Shown here: positions 63,411-64,000 of the stretch, in pieces
Layout of the letters: each line of letters starts with the position of its first letter
Position numbering within the stretch: the stretch's first letter is position 1
Made by a program: the position numbers and the translations under genes
The notes under the pieces: model-generated
What the model saw: the letters and a program-made list of their open reading frames with translations, nothing else
What the model was told of the DNA's origin: nothing
Databases searched by the model: none
Assembly (NCBI RefSeq): GCF_002760655.1
Contig: NZ_PDOC01000001.1
Coordinates: forward strand, 62,001-126,000
Source: Massilia eurypsychrophila
Lineage (GTDB): Bacteria; Pseudomonadota; Gammaproteobacteria; Burkholderiales; Burkholderiaceae_D
Reading direction: 5' to 3'
Length of the DNA stretch: 64,000 nucleotides

Positions 63411-64000
63411 TTAGATTTCGTAGTTGAGCGTCATCCGGACCGCACGCGCATCACCTTTGTACATGAACGCGCCGGAGCGGTACACCGCGGTAAAGTAGTC
63501 CTTGTTGCCGACGTTGAGCACATTGACGCGCAGGTCGAGCTTCTTCGAGAAGCGGTAGGCGGCAAACACGTCGAGCACGCCGAACGAAGGTACTGGCTGG
63601 GAGCAGTCGCCGGTTGCGGTAAAACCGGCCGCGGTGTCCGGCTGGCCGCCGCAGCGGTCGCTTTCATAGCGTGCCACGCCGCCGAACGAGAACGCGTTGG
63701 TCGCCTGGTACTTCAGCTGCACCGACGCCGACTTCTCGGCGAAGTTGGCCACCGGCCGGCCGATATTGGTCTTGGTGACCGAGTCGAGCACCGCCGACTT
63801 CATGAAGGCAGCGCCGGCCTGCACCGACAGCTTTTCGGTCAGGTCGCCGCTGGCGCCGAATTCCACGCCGCGCACGCGGTTCTTGCCGGTGTTGAAGGTG
63901 CCGACGGTGTCATAATTGGCGCCTTCCATGACGTCCGATTTTCTGGTCTGGAAAACCGCGGCGGTGGCCAGCAGCTTGTCGTCGAACAGGTTCCACTTGG
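63411..64000 (-). CDS. TonB-dependent receptor, C-terminal part (cut by window edge)
   Basis: The open frame runs through the right edge, so only the last 190 or so residues are visible. They contain barrel strands (RVRGVEFGASGDLTEKLSVQAG, YQATNAFSFGGVARYE, RFSKKLDLRVNVLNVGNKDYF) and end in the tripeptide YEI. RVRGVEFG and LNVGNKDY are typical of ferric-siderophore receptors of the FhuA/Fiu type. It is the first gene of the leftward run that goes on to hydroxyacid oxidase, PiuC, PepSY, cytochrome b561 and the lipoamide-dehydrogenase-like protein, so it probably imports a ferric siderophore. Confidence 0.9.
   Translation of the reverse strand, partial: KWNLFDDKLLATAAVFQTRKSDVMEGANYDTVGTFNTGKNRVRGVEFGASGDLTEKLSVQAGAAFMKSAVLDSVTKTNIGRPVANFAEKSASVQLKYQATNAFSFGGVARYESDRCGGQPDTAAGFTATGDCSQPVPSFGVLDVFAAYRFSKKLDLRVNVLNVGNKDYFTAVYRSGAFMYKGDARAVRMTLNYEI

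Overview
The window is GC-rich, densely coded chromosomal DNA of a betaproteobacterium. The gene content (GTP-type PEP carboxykinase, cyanase, pentapeptide MXKDX-repeat protein, RdgC, ModAB, TonB receptors with PiuC, several GGDEF proteins) fits the Oxalobacteraceae, in the Massilia/Duganella/Janthinobacterium group. That placement is inferred from protein character and base composition, not from a marker gene. Most of the window looks like ordinary core or soft-core genome. The accessory pieces are small: an AbiE toxin-antitoxin pair, a REP-associated transposase (RAYT), an orphan IS5-type OrfA and a patch of small orphan genes that is visibly AT-richer.

Layout. 0-3.4 kb: a cut-off HNH nuclease, a Sel1-repeat protein and a NERD-nuclease/UvrD-like helicase fusion. 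3.6-7.1 kb: fatty acid desaturase, an orphan Gly/Ala-rich protein, a CPA1 cation/proton antiporter and a lipoprotein. 7.1-13.3 kb: orphan transposase OrfA, a thioredoxin-fold protein coupled to folE, NudC-like pyrophosphatase, a PAS-GGDEF cyclase, an MXKDX protein, and an ECF sigma factor with a zinc-finger partner. 13.4-15.7 kb: cyanase and the AbiEi/AbiEii pair. 16-19.8 kb: divergent ssb and uvrA with a LexA box between them. 19.8-26.8 kb: pckG, a hydroxyacid dehydrogenase, a half-length asparaginase-like protein, rdgC and dinB, the last with its own LexA box. 26.9-34.7 kb: secreted subtilase, the RAYT with its inverted repeats, a TonB receptor and an S9A peptidase. 34.8-39.5 kb: tRNA-Val and tRNA-Asp, a small ABC transporter pair, a DUF2145 pair and a membrane GGDEF protein. 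39.7-47.9 kb: YgiQ-type radical SAM protein, VF530 and DUF4404 proteins, tandem M3 peptidases and a TMEM175-type channel. 48-54.3 kb: small orphan genes, a YciH/SUI1 protein, an epimerase with a divergent LysR regulator, polysaccharide deacetylase and slyX. 54.4-64 kb: Rep-type helicase, modAB without modC, DUF1003, an AtaL-like protein, and a six-gene leftward run that looks like an iron-uptake operon (TonB receptor cut by the window edge, FMN hydroxyacid oxidase, PiuC, PepSY protein, cytochrome b561, dihydrolipoamide-dehydrogenase-like protein).

Two repeat systems stand out. The first is a RAYT gene (29.0-30.0 kb) bracketed by two direct copies of a 29-bp unit on one side and two inverted copies on the other; the coding sequence runs into the left repeats. 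The second is a short hairpin family with the core GGGTC(A/T)GACCC. It occurs eight times, always between genes and mostly where genes converge, and five copies lie within about 200 bp between the asparaginase-like gene and rdgC. The two repeat families share the string GGGGTCAG, so the transposase may be related to the spread of the hairpins, but this is inference. Regulation visible in the DNA includes two near-perfect LexA boxes, an AbiE promoter whose 18-bp spacer is exactly an inverted repeat, a tRNA promoter and several clear intrinsic terminators.
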